A DNA stretch of 64,000 nt from G958295645 sp965242735 (GTDB lineage: Bacteria > Gemmatimonadota > Gemmatimonadetes > Longimicrobiales > Gaopeijiaceae). A model generated the notes under the pieces. The model worked only from the letters and a program-made list of their open reading frames with translations, was not told the DNA's origin and searched no databases. The number at the start of each line of letters is the position of its first letter. Positions within the stretch are counted from its first letter, which is position 1. The stretch is taken from the NCBI GenBank assembly GCA_965242735.1, contig OZ251497.1, positions 2,914,001-2,978,000 on the forward strand. Direction: 5' to 3'. Both the position numbers and the translations under genes were made by a program. This document shows positions 7,398 through 16,352 of the stretch, piece by piece.

Positions 7398-9262
7398 GCG
7401 AAGGCACCCCAGCCTACGAGGAAGAGGTTCTCGGCAAGGCCTACGACGCCCGGCTGATGGCCCGCTTGCTGCGGCACTTGCGCCCGTACGCGCTTCCCGT
7501 GGCGGGGGCGGTGCTCCTGCTGATGCTGGCGTCGGGGCTGGCCGTGGTGGGACCCTACCTGACCAAGATCGCGCTCGACGAAGCGATTCCGGCGGGCGAC
7601 GCGAGCCATCTGCTTCGCCTCGCGGTCGTCTACGCGGTCACGCTGCTCCTGATCTTCGCCGCCCAGTACGCGCAGGCGCTGGTCACGACCTGGCTGGGCC
7701 AGCGCGTCATGTACGACCTGCGCACCCAGGTGTTCCGCAAGCTGCAGCAGCTCGACCTGCGCTTCTACGACCGCAATCCGGTGGGCCGGCTGATGACGCG
7801 CATCACGTCGGACGTGGAGACGCTCAACGAGCTCTTCAGCTCCGGCATCGTCACGGTGTTCGGCGACTTGTTCATCCTGTTCTTCATCGTGGCCGCGATG
7901 CTCCACATGGACGCGGAGCTCGCGCTCGTGGCGTTCAGCGTGCTGCCGTTCCTGGCATGGTCCGCCTTCGTCTTCCGCTCGCGGATCCGCAGCGCCTACC
8001 GGGAGATTCGGGTCAGGCTGGCGCGCATGAACGCGTTCTTGCAGGAACGACTGACCGGAATCCGCGTCGTGCAGCTGTTCAACCGCGAGGACGCCGACCA
8101 CCGGCAGTTCGCCAAGCTCAACGACGACTATCTCGCCGCCCATCTGCGCTCGATCACGTACTACGCGCTGTTCTTCCCCGTCGTGCAGCTGTTCACGGCG
8201 GTGGCCCTGGCGCTCATCGTCTGGCACGGGGGAGGCGAAGTCGTTCAGGGCGCGGTCACGCTGGGCGTGCTGGCGGCCTTCCTGGACTATGCGCGGCGTT
8301 TCTTCCGCCCAATCCAGGACCTCTCGGACAAGTACAACCTGCTGCAAGGCGCGATGGCGTCGTCCGAGCGCATCTTCGGGATATTGGACCGAGAGCCCGC
8401 GATTCGGGATCATCCCTCGCCGGTGGAGTTCCCGGCCAAGGCGCCCGGCGAGATCCGCTTCGAGGGCGTCTGGTTCGCGTACGACGGCGACAGCGGCAGT
8501 GACGGCGACGGCGATCTCAGCGACGGCGGCAATGGCGACCGCGGCGGCAATGGCCGCGATGGCGGCGGCGGCGCGGAGCCCGCCTGGGCGCTTCGCGACC
8601 TCTCCTTTTCGGTGGCGCCGGGCGAGAAGCTGGCGATTGTCGGCCACACGGGCGCGGGCAAGACCACCATCGTCAACCTGCTGACCCGGTTCTACGAGCC
8701 GCAGAGAGGCGTCATCAGCGTGGACCGCACGCCCATCGACCGCGTTCGCGTCCGCGACCTGCGCGCCCGGATCGGTCTGGTGCTGCAGGACGTCTTTCTG
8801 TTCAGCCGCTCGGTGGACTACAACGTGCGCCTGGACTCCGAGGCGAACGGCGACGCGGTGGAGACGGCGCTGGCCGCGGTGGGCGCCAAGTCCTTCGTGG
8901 ACCGGCTGACGGACGGCGCCGCCCAGCCGCTGACCGAACGAGGAGCCAACTTGTCGGTGGGCGAGCGGCAACTGCTGTCCTTCGCCCGCGCCCTGGCCTT
9001 CGACCCGGACATCCTGATCCTGGACGAAGCGACGAGCTCGGTGGATTCCCAGCTCGAGGCGCGCATCGCCGAAGCCACGGACCGGCTGACGGAAGGGCGC
9101 ACTTGCCTCGTCGTCGCCCACCGGCTGTCCACGATCCGCAACGCCGACCGGATTCTCGTGATGCACAAGGGCGGGCTGGCCGAAGAAGGCACCCACGCGG
9201 AGCTGCTGGCGGCCGGCGGCCTCTACTCCAAGCTGCACGAGTTCCAGTTCTCGAGGCGCTGA
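7394..9262 (+). CDS. MsbA/MdlB-type ABC transporter, fused permease and ATPase
   Basis: Half-transporter of the exporter class that works as a dimer in the inner membrane. The N-terminal 320 residues contain about six membrane segments with coupling-helix sequences (RFYDRNPVGRLMTRITSDVE). The nucleotide-binding domain has Walker A GHTGAGKTT (base 8642), signature LSVGERQ (base 8950), Walker B ILILDEATSS and the H-loop VAHRLSTI. The substrate is unknown; lipid, lipid A and drug export are all possible. Odd feature: a Gly/Asp/Asn-rich insertion of about 30 residues (8485-8580) between the first two strands of the ATPase domain. The GTG at 7394 is coupled to hisC. Confidence 0.9.
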   Translation: MSEGTPAYEEEVLGKAYDARLMARLLRHLRPYALPVAGAVLLLMLASGLAVVGPYLTKIALDEAIPAGDASHLLRLAVVYAVTLLLIFAAQYAQALVTTWLGQRVMYDLRTQVFRKLQQLDLRFYDRNPVGRLMTRITSDVETLNELFSSGIVTVFGDLFILFFIVAAMLHMDAELALVAFSVLPFLAWSAFVFRSRIRSAYREIRVRLARMNAFLQERLTGIRVVQLFNREDADHRQFAKLNDDYLAAHLRSITYYALFFPVVQLFTAVALALIVWHGGGEVVQGAVTLGVLAAFLDYARRFFRPIQDLSDKYNLLQGAMASSERIFGILDREPAIRDHPSPVEFPAKAPGEIRFEGVWFAYDGDSGSDGDGDLSDGGNGDRGGNGRDGGGGAEPAWALRDLSFSVAPGEKLAIVGHTGAGKTTIVNLLTRFYEPQRGVISVDRTPIDRVRVRDLRARIGLVLQDVFLFSRSVDYNVRLDSEANGDAVETALAAVGAKSFVDRLTDGAAQPLTERGANLSVGERQLLSFARALAFDPDILILDEATSSVDSQLEARIAEATDRLTEGRTCLVVAHRLSTIRNADRILVMHKGGLAEEGTHAELLAAGGLYSKLHEFQFSRR

Positions 9263-9379
9263 AGCCGGCGGCAAGCGCCCATGAGAGCTTGTCGCAACGC
9301 AGGACGATCGGCACCAAGCGGCTCGGCAGCCGAATTCCACTCGCGGCGCCGAAAGCAAGCTCGTCCTCTAGACTCTAGC

Positions 9380-10630
9380 CTAGCCTTGCTTCCAGAGCCG
9401 AACAATAAAGCGGCTCTCTTCTTCGACCAGGTCCGGCTCCGTCCCGTTGTGTTTCCGCATCGCCCCGATAATGCGATTGCGCACGCCCAAGCCCATATGC
9501 TCCACATACCCGTAATCGCGCAGCACATCCTTCAACATCTCGTTCCTCGCCGCCCGCAAACCGTCCGCCATCTTCTGCACGGTTACTCCGTTCGGCAACC
9601 GTCCCGGCGAGATCACCTCAATTCGGTCTTCGTACATCGACACCTCGACATCCGTGTGGGCCAGCGTGTAGTCGCGATGCGTTACCGCATTGACGATCGC
9701 TTCCCGAATCGTCTCCACCGGGAACGCAGGCTTCCGCCGCCGGCGAGCTCCTTCAAGCCAAGCCGTCGTCCCCATGTTGCGCTTGACAAAATCCACTGCC
9801 CGATCGATTACGCCCTTGGCAACCAGGTCGCCAGCACCTCTAAGCGAAACCAACGGTCCGCGAATCACCTCTTCATCGGTCGTATTGTAGTCCTTTTCTG
9901 TGCCCGGAAAGGACCAAGTCGAAATGCCGGACTGCGGAAGGCGTCGAGCCGGGTTGAGACCGAACAGCAACAAGCCCGCCACAGTTACCGCCGATGTCGT
10001 CTTGGTCCCATCTAGAACGTCAATGTTGGCGAGTAGTCGTCGCCAAGCTCGATCCTCTTTCGACGAGGGAATCAGCTTCCTTCCCTGGATGTCTCCGAGG
10101 TAGTTCCGAATGCGGCCGGCGTCAATGTCCTCCAGAGACGTACCTAGAACGGGTCTTGTGTCGTAGCGCATCACGTGAGACGATTGATAAAGTCTACCAT
10201 CCTCTTCCCTGCTGGCCATCCTGGCGGTCGTTCCTACTCGCAGAAATGTGGTCCACGCCCCACGCCGCCGAGCTCTGTAAGGCTTGTCCGGGCTGTCCGC
10301 CGAGAGACCTATCACTCCAACAAGCACCTCATCGTCCATTTTGATACACTGCCAAGTTGGGACAAAACCTGGTTGAACCAAATCCCGTGCAATGTTCATT
10401 ACCCATTCTTCCGTCTCGCCGGGGCTTCTTGCCAACCCGCTTATGCTGCCGTCGTCTTCCACCCCCAGCAAGATGTGTCCACCTTCCAGATTGAGCAACG
10501 CCACCATCTCCTTGGCCAAGTCATCTTTGCGCACGTCGTCGCGCTTAAACTCGACAAGCGAATTTTCGCCATTTATGACTAGGTCGCGAAGTATCGTCCG
10601 GTTCATTCTATACTGATTCCTAAAATCCAT
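9380..10630 (-). CDS. AlbA/Schlafen-type domain protein with C-terminal GHKL-like module
   Basis: A 416-residue protein. The N-terminal AlbA_2 (Schlafen-like) domain shows NSLVEFKRD and LLNLEGGHILLGVEDDG, the hallmark of this putative nucleic-acid-binding fold. The C-terminal part has IREAIVNAVTHRDYTL and YEDRIEVISPGRLPNG, typical of the divergent GHKL/HATPase module in proteins annotated as RecG-like or RNA-binding. It overlaps the upstream PHP-SMC gene by 11 bases, so the two are co-expressed. Its base composition is visibly less GC-rich than the flanking housekeeping genes, suggesting transfer. A role with its neighbour in antiviral defence is an inference. Confidence 0.85.
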   Translation of the reverse strand: MDFRNQYRMNRTILRDLVINGENSLVEFKRDDVRKDDLAKEMVALLNLEGGHILLGVEDDGSISGLARSPGETEEWVMNIARDLVQPGFVPTWQCIKMDDEVLVGVIGLSADSPDKPYRARRRGAWTTFLRVGTTARMASREEDGRLYQSSHVMRYDTRPVLGTSLEDIDAGRIRNYLGDIQGRKLIPSSKEDRAWRRLLANIDVLDGTKTTSAVTVAGLLLFGLNPARRLPQSGISTWSFPGTEKDYNTTDEEVIRGPLVSLRGAGDLVAKGVIDRAVDFVKRNMGTTAWLEGARRRRKPAFPVETIREAIVNAVTHRDYTLAHTDVEVSMYEDRIEVISPGRLPNGVTVQKMADGLRAARNEMLKDVLRDYGYVEHMGLGVRNRIIGAMRKHNGTEPDLVEEESRFIVRLWKQG

Positions 10631-13295
10631 ACTTTCGACGTCGGTGCTCGAACGCTTCTCTGCCGCCTTCCAAGATCTCTTCTACGATTTCGCGAACCGA
10701 CGAGACGTCGATCGACCCTACATGTTCAGATCGCACTTCCGCACTATTCTCATGTCCGTTGCTCGTCGTCGTTACGCCAAAGATCAATTCTGCATCTCCA
10801 AGCACTGGAATGTTCGCGTTGTGGGTCGATAGCAAGAACTGACGGCGCTGCTTCGCCCGACGGAGCCGTGGCACCACGCCTTCCGTCACGAAACGATTGT
10901 CCAGATCGTCTTCTGGTTGATCGACGACTAACGGGGCATCCGAATCCAAGAACAGAAGCAACAAAACCGCCGTCGATTTTTGTCCAGTTGAAAGCGTCGC
11001 AATGTTCCGCCAAACGGCATCGTGGCCCTTCGGTGCAGTGTTGAATCGAATGTCGGTCCTTGCAGGGAGGTCGAGTTCTTCGATCCGCATCAACGTGTCC
11101 AAATCCATTTGGCTTAACGAGCGCGCCTGAGCGGGCGTCAGCAGATATTCTTTCTCCAGCGCCTTCTGTCCGCGACGACAAGTGCTTGCGAATTCCTGGA
11201 GAGAAAAAGACGATGCTGCATCCAGTCGTTCAATCGTCTCTTGTATTCGTCCCTTTACGGACTCGCGCAATAGATCAAAAAGTGGTCTTCTGTTTCCCTG
11301 AAAAGTTGCTTCCATTCTGATGTGTTTGGCCAATTTGCTGTTAACGTCATCTGCGGCTCGATTCAAGCGATGGTATTCGGCCGCTGTCACATCCGCCCAT
11401 TCCGCCAAGAGCATTTGCCTACGTTCACTGAGGTTCTGTCGTAGCGTCGCCAGCGCTTTACGTTGCTCTCGCAATGGCGTCAGCTGTTCGATCTTGCGTT
11501 GAAGCTGAATGTATTCTTCTCCATCCACCGCACCTTGCTTCAATTCGCGGAGTATTTCATGGTATTGCGTTTCGATCTTTGTCTTGTGTGCTTGCCATTC
11601 GTCGGCGATGACGGAGCCGTCTTCTTGGGCGCCATCCAGCAACCGGTTCATCTGTGCGGCGATCGTTTGGAGTTCGTTGCTCAATTGCTCGAGCAACGCG
11701 TTACCCTTGGACAAGATGTCTCTACCCGGCAGATCGTTCAAGGCTTTGGCGGAAAGAAAGGCCCGATCCACTGGCAAGTCTTCTTTGATTCCTTCAGCAA
11801 CATCGCGAAACGATCCGATACATTCTACTATCCTCGCGATGATTCGTTCCTCGCGCACTAGCAGTCGCTGTTTGCGCAGTCGATCTTCCAATCCGACGTC
11901 CTTGAAGCGCTGAATCGTCTCTTGCAGCCCGGGCAAGGCTGCCAATTTGTCATCTGCATTGTCAATATCTTGTTGGGCGCTTACGATGGCATGTCTATTG
12001 TGCTCCAGTTGTTCCGACGTTGTTGCCTTGCGCTCATCCAGATCGCTATCCCTATCCTTGAAGCTGGCCAACAACTCCGTGATCTTGTTTCTGTCTTGTG
12101 CGAGTTCCAAGATTTCATGCTGTCCCCAAATACTGATTCCAGGCAGAAGATCGCGAGGCAGGAGTGACGATATCTGACCGTCATGATCTCGAACAATCGG
12201 AGGATTTGGGGCAATTCTCTCGATCGTATATTGTCGCTTGGATGGATGGAGAGATTGGATGCGCAGTACAATCTTCGTGCCGCTGCGAACGACATGCTTG
12301 ACGATGTCATCGTGTGCCAAACGGGCCTGCGGGGTGGACGGTGTCAAGCCCAGCACATAGCGAATGCTCTCGATGATCGTCGATTTTCCTGCGCCACGTC
12401 CGCCGATGAGTACATTGAGGTTGGGATTGAACGTGAGCACGACATCGTCCAGAAAGCCGCCGGACCACGACAACGACAAGATTTTGTTGTGGTCCTCTGG
12501 GATCGGATCGCTGGCCAGGCGTATTCGAGACTCCGGATCCAGAAAAGCTTGTCGCAATCCTTCTATCGACACGTTGGACATCTTGATGTAGCAGGTTGCC
12601 GAACTGTGTCGCAGGTCGTCGGGTTCGGCTACATCTTTGGCGTTGACGACGGCTACGGCGAGGCTGTCGCCCGCGGCTGGAGACCGGCGATGAGCCGGAT
12701 CTTGGTTCAAGAGAATGGGTCTGTACTGGAGGGGCACGTCGGAAACCGCTCCGGGAATCTGTACAGCCATCAGATTGGGCGTGCGCCAAGCGGATATTCG
12801 CGCATCACCCTTGAGAGTGGCAAGCAATCCTCCGCTTGTGGTGACATGTGCAGCTACAGCGATGCCGTTCTGTCGATCGACAGTGTCGACGATGGCACCA
12901 AAAGACTTTGTGGATGCATTCGAGGATGGGCCGGGCGACCGGACACCGGCGTCACCAAGATAGACGTTGAGCTGATCAATCGACGTATCGGGAGCGTAGA
13001 TGCACAGCACATGTATGCCTTCGGCCGACTTGAGCTCGAAGCCAGGAAACACGATAATGCCGCGATCGGAGGCGACCTTTCGAATTGCGGGGAAGCCCCG
13101 GGCGCTGTTGTGGTCGGTGATGGCCAAGATGGTGACGCCAAGGTCGAGAGCCGTGGCGACGAGGGCTTCGGCATACGACTCTTCGTCCAGGCCGCCTGGT
13201 TTGCCGCGGAACCTCGCCTCGTAGTCGTAGGGGTTGACCTGCAACGCACAGCGATGGTACACTGCCCCTGGTGTGGCGGCAATAATCTGGCTCAT
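10620..13295 (-). CDS. PHP-domain plus SMC-like ATPase (TrlF-like family)
   Basis: An 891-residue fusion. The N-terminus is a PHP phosphoesterase-like domain with the metal-site motif AITDHNS (residues 59-64), GFELKS (87 region), H95 and AVAAHVT (H150). Then follows an ABC/SMC-type ATPase: Walker A GGRGAGKST (298-306), a long central coiled coil (about 390-700), signature LSTGQKS (768-774) and Walker B VVDQPEDDLDN (790 on). The layout matches proteins called TrlF family AAA-like ATPase. The start is the ATG at 13295; the open frame extends much further upstream but only as a shadow. Likely a nuclease/ATPase sensor acting with the overlapping AlbA-type gene. Confidence 0.85.
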   Translation of the reverse strand: MSQIIAATPGAVYHRCALQVNPYDYEARFRGKPGGLDEESYAEALVATALDLGVTILAITDHNSARGFPAIRKVASDRGIIVFPGFELKSAEGIHVLCIYAPDTSIDQLNVYLGDAGVRSPGPSSNASTKSFGAIVDTVDRQNGIAVAAHVTTSGGLLATLKGDARISAWRTPNLMAVQIPGAVSDVPLQYRPILLNQDPAHRRSPAAGDSLAVAVVNAKDVAEPDDLRHSSATCYIKMSNVSIEGLRQAFLDPESRIRLASDPIPEDHNKILSLSWSGGFLDDVVLTFNPNLNVLIGGRGAGKSTIIESIRYVLGLTPSTPQARLAHDDIVKHVVRSGTKIVLRIQSLHPSKRQYTIERIAPNPPIVRDHDGQISSLLPRDLLPGISIWGQHEILELAQDRNKITELLASFKDRDSDLDERKATTSEQLEHNRHAIVSAQQDIDNADDKLAALPGLQETIQRFKDVGLEDRLRKQRLLVREERIIARIVECIGSFRDVAEGIKEDLPVDRAFLSAKALNDLPGRDILSKGNALLEQLSNELQTIAAQMNRLLDGAQEDGSVIADEWQAHKTKIETQYHEILRELKQGAVDGEEYIQLQRKIEQLTPLREQRKALATLRQNLSERRQMLLAEWADVTAAEYHRLNRAADDVNSKLAKHIRMEATFQGNRRPLFDLLRESVKGRIQETIERLDAASSFSLQEFASTCRRGQKALEKEYLLTPAQARSLSQMDLDTLMRIEELDLPARTDIRFNTAPKGHDAVWRNIATLSTGQKSTAVLLLLFLDSDAPLVVDQPEDDLDNRFVTEGVVPRLRRAKQRRQFLLSTHNANIPVLGDAELIFGVTTTSNGHENSAEVRSEHVGSIDVSSVREIVEEILEGGREAFEHRRRKYGF

Positions 13296-13479
13296 GGCGT
13301 CTCCCGGCCTCGTACCGACCGGCCTTCCGCAACTTGCCGGGCTCGGTCGGCCAGGGCGTCCGGGCGTCGGCGGCGATCGGGTCCCACGCGCCGAAGCGCA
13401 GTTGATCCACTCCCGCCACGGCAACCAGATCGTCGATCGGCGCCAGCCGGCCCTCCGCGCGCTCGCCCGGACGCGTCGT

Positions 13480-13850
13480 GTTCTGCAGGCCGAACGTCTC
13501 CCCGACGACGGGCTCCAGCAGGTGGCCCGACCGAAAGTCGACCCCTTGTGCGCCCCGCCGGCCGCGCGTTCCGCCAAGCCGCCGTCTGGACCTTGGGGGA
13601 GACGTCGGTGACGACGACCGTGCGGGCCCGCCCCTCGTCGGCCAGCCCCAGTGCGATGGCGCGCGAGCCCGTGCCCACGTCCAACGCGGCGCCGAAGGTG
13701 CAACCGGCGCCGGCCGGGGGGGTCAGCGCGTTCACGAAGTCCTCGGTCTCGGGTCGGGGGATCACCGCAAACCGCAGGTCCACTTGGCAGGTCTCCTTGG
13801 CGGACGGAAGCGATCCCTTCAATATACGGGCGTTGTCTCGTTGAATGAGG
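13480..13850 (-). pseudogene. prmC: decayed prmC/hemK (release-factor glutamine methyltransferase)
   Basis: The minus strand encodes VDLRFAVIPRPETEDFV and ALDVGTGSRAIALGLADEG (about 13840-13580), the PRPETE and AdoMet motifs of PrmC. The frame then shifts, and FRSGHLLEPVVGETFG (about 13540-13490) continues the alignment in another frame. The catalytic NPPY motif is absent and the N-terminal domain is not recognisable. The relic ends just before the TrlF-like gene, so it was probably truncated when the accessory operon arrived. Confidence 0.6.
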
Positions 13851-14127
13851 ACACCCCACGTGTTCGCGCGCTCGGTGCGCTCGCCAGCGTGGCCGACCCA
13901 GGCGGGCGCGGCGCCGGAAGCGTTCGGCCAGCCCGCGAGCTTCGCCTCGGGGTCGGCACCGTCGGGATCGGCGCCGGGCCGCTGTGCCGGGGCCGACACC
14001 ACCAGCGGCCAACCGTGGCGTTCGGGGCGCCGCTGATCGCCCGCTGGTTTGTCGCGCACGGCCCCACCCAGCATCCGCTGGCCCGGTAGCGGCGTCAAGC
14101 CCCAGCCGCGCGCCGCCCCCCGTGCGG
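13851..14127. other. intergenic remainder between the prmC relic and the prohibitin-like gene
   Basis: Open frames cross this stretch on both strands, but none resembles a protein family or carries a ribosome-binding site. It may contain the degraded N-terminal part of the prmC relic. Confidence 0.4.
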
Positions 14128-14156
14128 TTGCCGAAGGCGGCGGACTCGGCTACACT
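14128..14156 (+). promoter_or_regulatory. predicted promoter of the prohibitin-to-TonB operon
   Basis: TTGCCG at 14128-14133 and TACACT at 14151-14156 are separated by exactly 17 bases. Transcription would begin near 14163, about 85 bases before the ATG at 14247, which has an AAGGAG ribosome-binding site at 14234-14239. Confidence 0.5.
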
Positions 14157-14246
14157 TGGGAAGGCTTGAACGCGGGCAGCGGCGGCACAAACGGCCGGCG
14201 GTCGCGAGCGGCTCGTGGCTCTTCGGACTGCACAAGGAGAATCAGA

Positions 14247-15131
14247 ATGGGGTTTGCAGCGCTTTCGCTCGTGGTGGTCGTCGCGGGCTTCGTCATTCGC
14301 TCGTTGCCGGCGGGCCCGGGGAAGCTCCCGACCAAGCCGGCGGGATACGGAGTCATGGCCTTGGGGCTCGTGCTGATGGTCATGAACGCCGTCGTCGTGA
14401 TTGGCGTCGGCGAGGTCGGCGTCCAGCGGTTTCTCGGCAACGTCAGCCCGACGCCGCTGCGCGAAGGGGTGCGGCTGGTGAACCCGCTTGCGTCCATCGA
14501 GACGATGTCGATTCGCCAGCAGTCGTTTCCGACCGCGGGCGTCGAGAAGATCGAGGCGCAGACGTCCGAGCAGCTCAACGTGACGCTCGACGTGTCCGTC
14601 GTGTTCAAGATCGACGGCGACAACGCGCCGAGCCTGTTTCGCGAGATCGGCTCGGAGCGCCGCATCAAGGAGATCTACGTGCTCAACGCAGTTCGCAACG
14701 GCGTGCGCGACGCGGTGGCCACCAAGTCCATCAACGAGATCTTCTCGCCGGACCGGCGGGAGCTGGCCGGCAACATGATGGCGGAGATTCAGATCAAGGC
14801 CGGAGAAACCATCGTCGTCGAGGACGTGTTCGTGCGCGACATCCAGGCGCCGGAACGGGTGCGCGACGCCATCGAGCAGAAGCTGGAGCGCGAGCAGCAG
14901 GTCGCGGCCGAGGAGTTCCAGACGCAGATCATTCAGGAGCGCGCGCGCCAGCAGGCCGAGGAGGCGAAGGGCATCGCGGAGGCCCAGCGCATCATCACCG
15001 AGGGCCTGTCGCCGGAGTACCTGACGTTCTACTACATCCAGCAGCTCTCGGAGATGCCCGCAGGATCGGTCATCTACGTTCCGACGGAGGCCGGCATTCC
15101 TCTGATCCGCAGCCTGGGTGGCGGGAACTAG
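14247..15131 (+). CDS. prohibitin / SPFH-domain membrane protein
   Basis: A 294-residue membrane-anchored SPFH protein; such proteins oligomerise in the inner membrane and organise proteases or membrane domains. Two hydrophobic N-terminal segments (LSLVVVVAGFVI; VMALGLVLMVMNAVVVIGVG) are followed by the band-7 domain (LREGVRLVNPLASIETM, LNVTLDVSVVFKIDGD) and a charged coiled coil (QKLEREQQVAAEEFQTQI). AAGGAG sits 7 bases before the ATG, which decides the start. The 3' end overlaps the aminopeptidase gene by 14 bases. Confidence 0.92.
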   Translation: MGFAALSLVVVVAGFVIRSLPAGPGKLPTKPAGYGVMALGLVLMVMNAVVVIGVGEVGVQRFLGNVSPTPLREGVRLVNPLASIETMSIRQQSFPTAGVEKIEAQTSEQLNVTLDVSVVFKIDGDNAPSLFREIGSERRIKEIYVLNAVRNGVRDAVATKSINEIFSPDRRELAGNMMAEIQIKAGETIVVEDVFVRDIQAPERVRDAIEQKLEREQQVAAEEFQTQIIQERARQQAEEAKGIAEAQRIITEGLSPEYLTFYYIQQLSEMPAGSVIYVPTEAGIPLIRSLGGGN

Positions 15132-16269
15132 GGACGGCGACTCGCCGAAAGACGACCCGGGCGCGGGAGGCGGGCGGGCGAGTTCGCGGCTCCGTCGCTG
15201 GACGGCCTCGGCCTCGCTGGCCGGGGTCGTCGTCCTGGCCGTGCTCTGGCTCGGCGTCGGGTGCTCGCCGGTGTACGTGCTTCGCGCGGGCTGGGCCGAA
15301 GCGAAGATCCTGCGCGCCCGCCAGCCGATTCCGGACGTCGTCCTGGCGCCGGACACGGACGAGCGGACGCGGGGCAAGCTGGTCCTCGCCCGGGAGGCCC
15401 GCGAATTCGCCCGCGCGGTCCTGGAGCTGGACGTCGGCGACAGCTACACGACGTTCGTCCAGCTCGACCGCGATACGCTGGCGATGGTGCTGTCGGCCGC
15501 CCACCGCGACCGGCTGGAGCCCCGCACTTGGTGGTATCCCATCGTCGGCCGGGTTCCCTACCGCGGCTACTTCGACCTGGACGACGCGCTGCGAGCGCAA
15601 CGGGAGCTGGAGGGCGACGGCTTCGACACGTACCTGAGGCCGACGGCGGCGTTCAGCACGCTGGGCTGGTTCTCGGACCCGCTACTCTCGACGGTGGTGA
15701 GGTACGACGAGGTCGAGCTGGTGGCGACCATCCTCCACGAGCTGTCCCACAATCACCTGTACTTGCCCGGCCGGACGCGATTCAACGAGAGCTTCGCCAC
15801 GTGGGTCGGCCGCACCGGCGCCATCGAGTTCTTCTGCACGCGCGACGGCGGGGGCGACGACACGGTGTGGTGCGGCAGGGCGCGCGACCGCTGGCAGGAC
15901 GCGATGCGCTTCTCGGTCTTTCTCGACGAACTCGTGGACGACCTCCAACGGGTCTACGGGGACTCGGCCGCGTCCAGGTCCAGCAAGCTGGCTCGTCGCG
16001 ACGCCGTGCTGGCAAGACGCAAGGCCCAGTTTCGGGACGACGTGCAACCCCAGCTGCGCTCGCTGAGCTTCGCCGGCTTTCTGGCGCTCCCTCTCAACAA
16101 CGCCACGCTGTTGAGCCGCATGCGCTACTACCACCGGCTCCCCGACTTCCAGACGTTCCTCGATCAGCGGGGCGGCAACGTGGCGGCGGCCGTGGCGGCG
16201 ATGGCGGAAGAGGCGAAGGCGGCCGCCGATCCCTTCGACCTGCTTGGGGCGCCGGCCCACGAGCGCTGA
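15118..16269 (+). CDS. putative aminopeptidase (COG4324/PF10023 type), lipoprotein-like
   Basis: A predicted zinc peptidase with HELSHNHLY (HExxH) near residue 208 and the downstream helix FNESFATWVG, the pattern of the PF10023 aminopeptidase family. The N-terminus has a membrane segment ending LWLGVGC, compatible with a lipobox, so it is probably anchored in the cell envelope. The GTG at 15118 lies inside the end of the prohibitin gene, implying coupled translation. Length (383) is normal. Its natural substrate is not established. Confidence 0.85.
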   Translation: MAGTRDGDSPKDDPGAGGGRASSRLRRWTASASLAGVVVLAVLWLGVGCSPVYVLRAGWAEAKILRARQPIPDVVLAPDTDERTRGKLVLAREAREFARAVLELDVGDSYTTFVQLDRDTLAMVLSAAHRDRLEPRTWWYPIVGRVPYRGYFDLDDALRAQRELEGDGFDTYLRPTAAFSTLGWFSDPLLSTVVRYDEVELVATILHELSHNHLYLPGRTRFNESFATWVGRTGAIEFFCTRDGGGDDTVWCGRARDRWQDAMRFSVFLDELVDDLQRVYGDSAASRSSKLARRDAVLARRKAQFRDDVQPQLRSLSFAGFLALPLNNATLLSRMRYYHRLPDFQTFLDQRGGNVAAAVAAMAEEAKAAADPFDLLGAPAHER

Positions 16270-16352
16270 ATCCGAACGCGGCTTTAGCTTTTCTTCCGTT
16301 CCCGCGTCTTCCCCGCGCCCCCGATCCGTCCGCCGCAAACGCCGCCTCCGTC

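Noticed and set aside
13842..13855. 14-base match TTGAATGAGGACAC shared with 39888-39901
   Set aside because: Several 14-base matches are expected by chance in 64 kb on two strands, and the contexts differ.
13296..15377. N-terminal extension of the TrlF-like frame to 15377, giving a 1585-codon gene
   Set aside because: The extension runs antisense through the prohibitin-like gene and through the prmC relic in another frame. The family start MSQIIAATPG at 13295 is a better fit.
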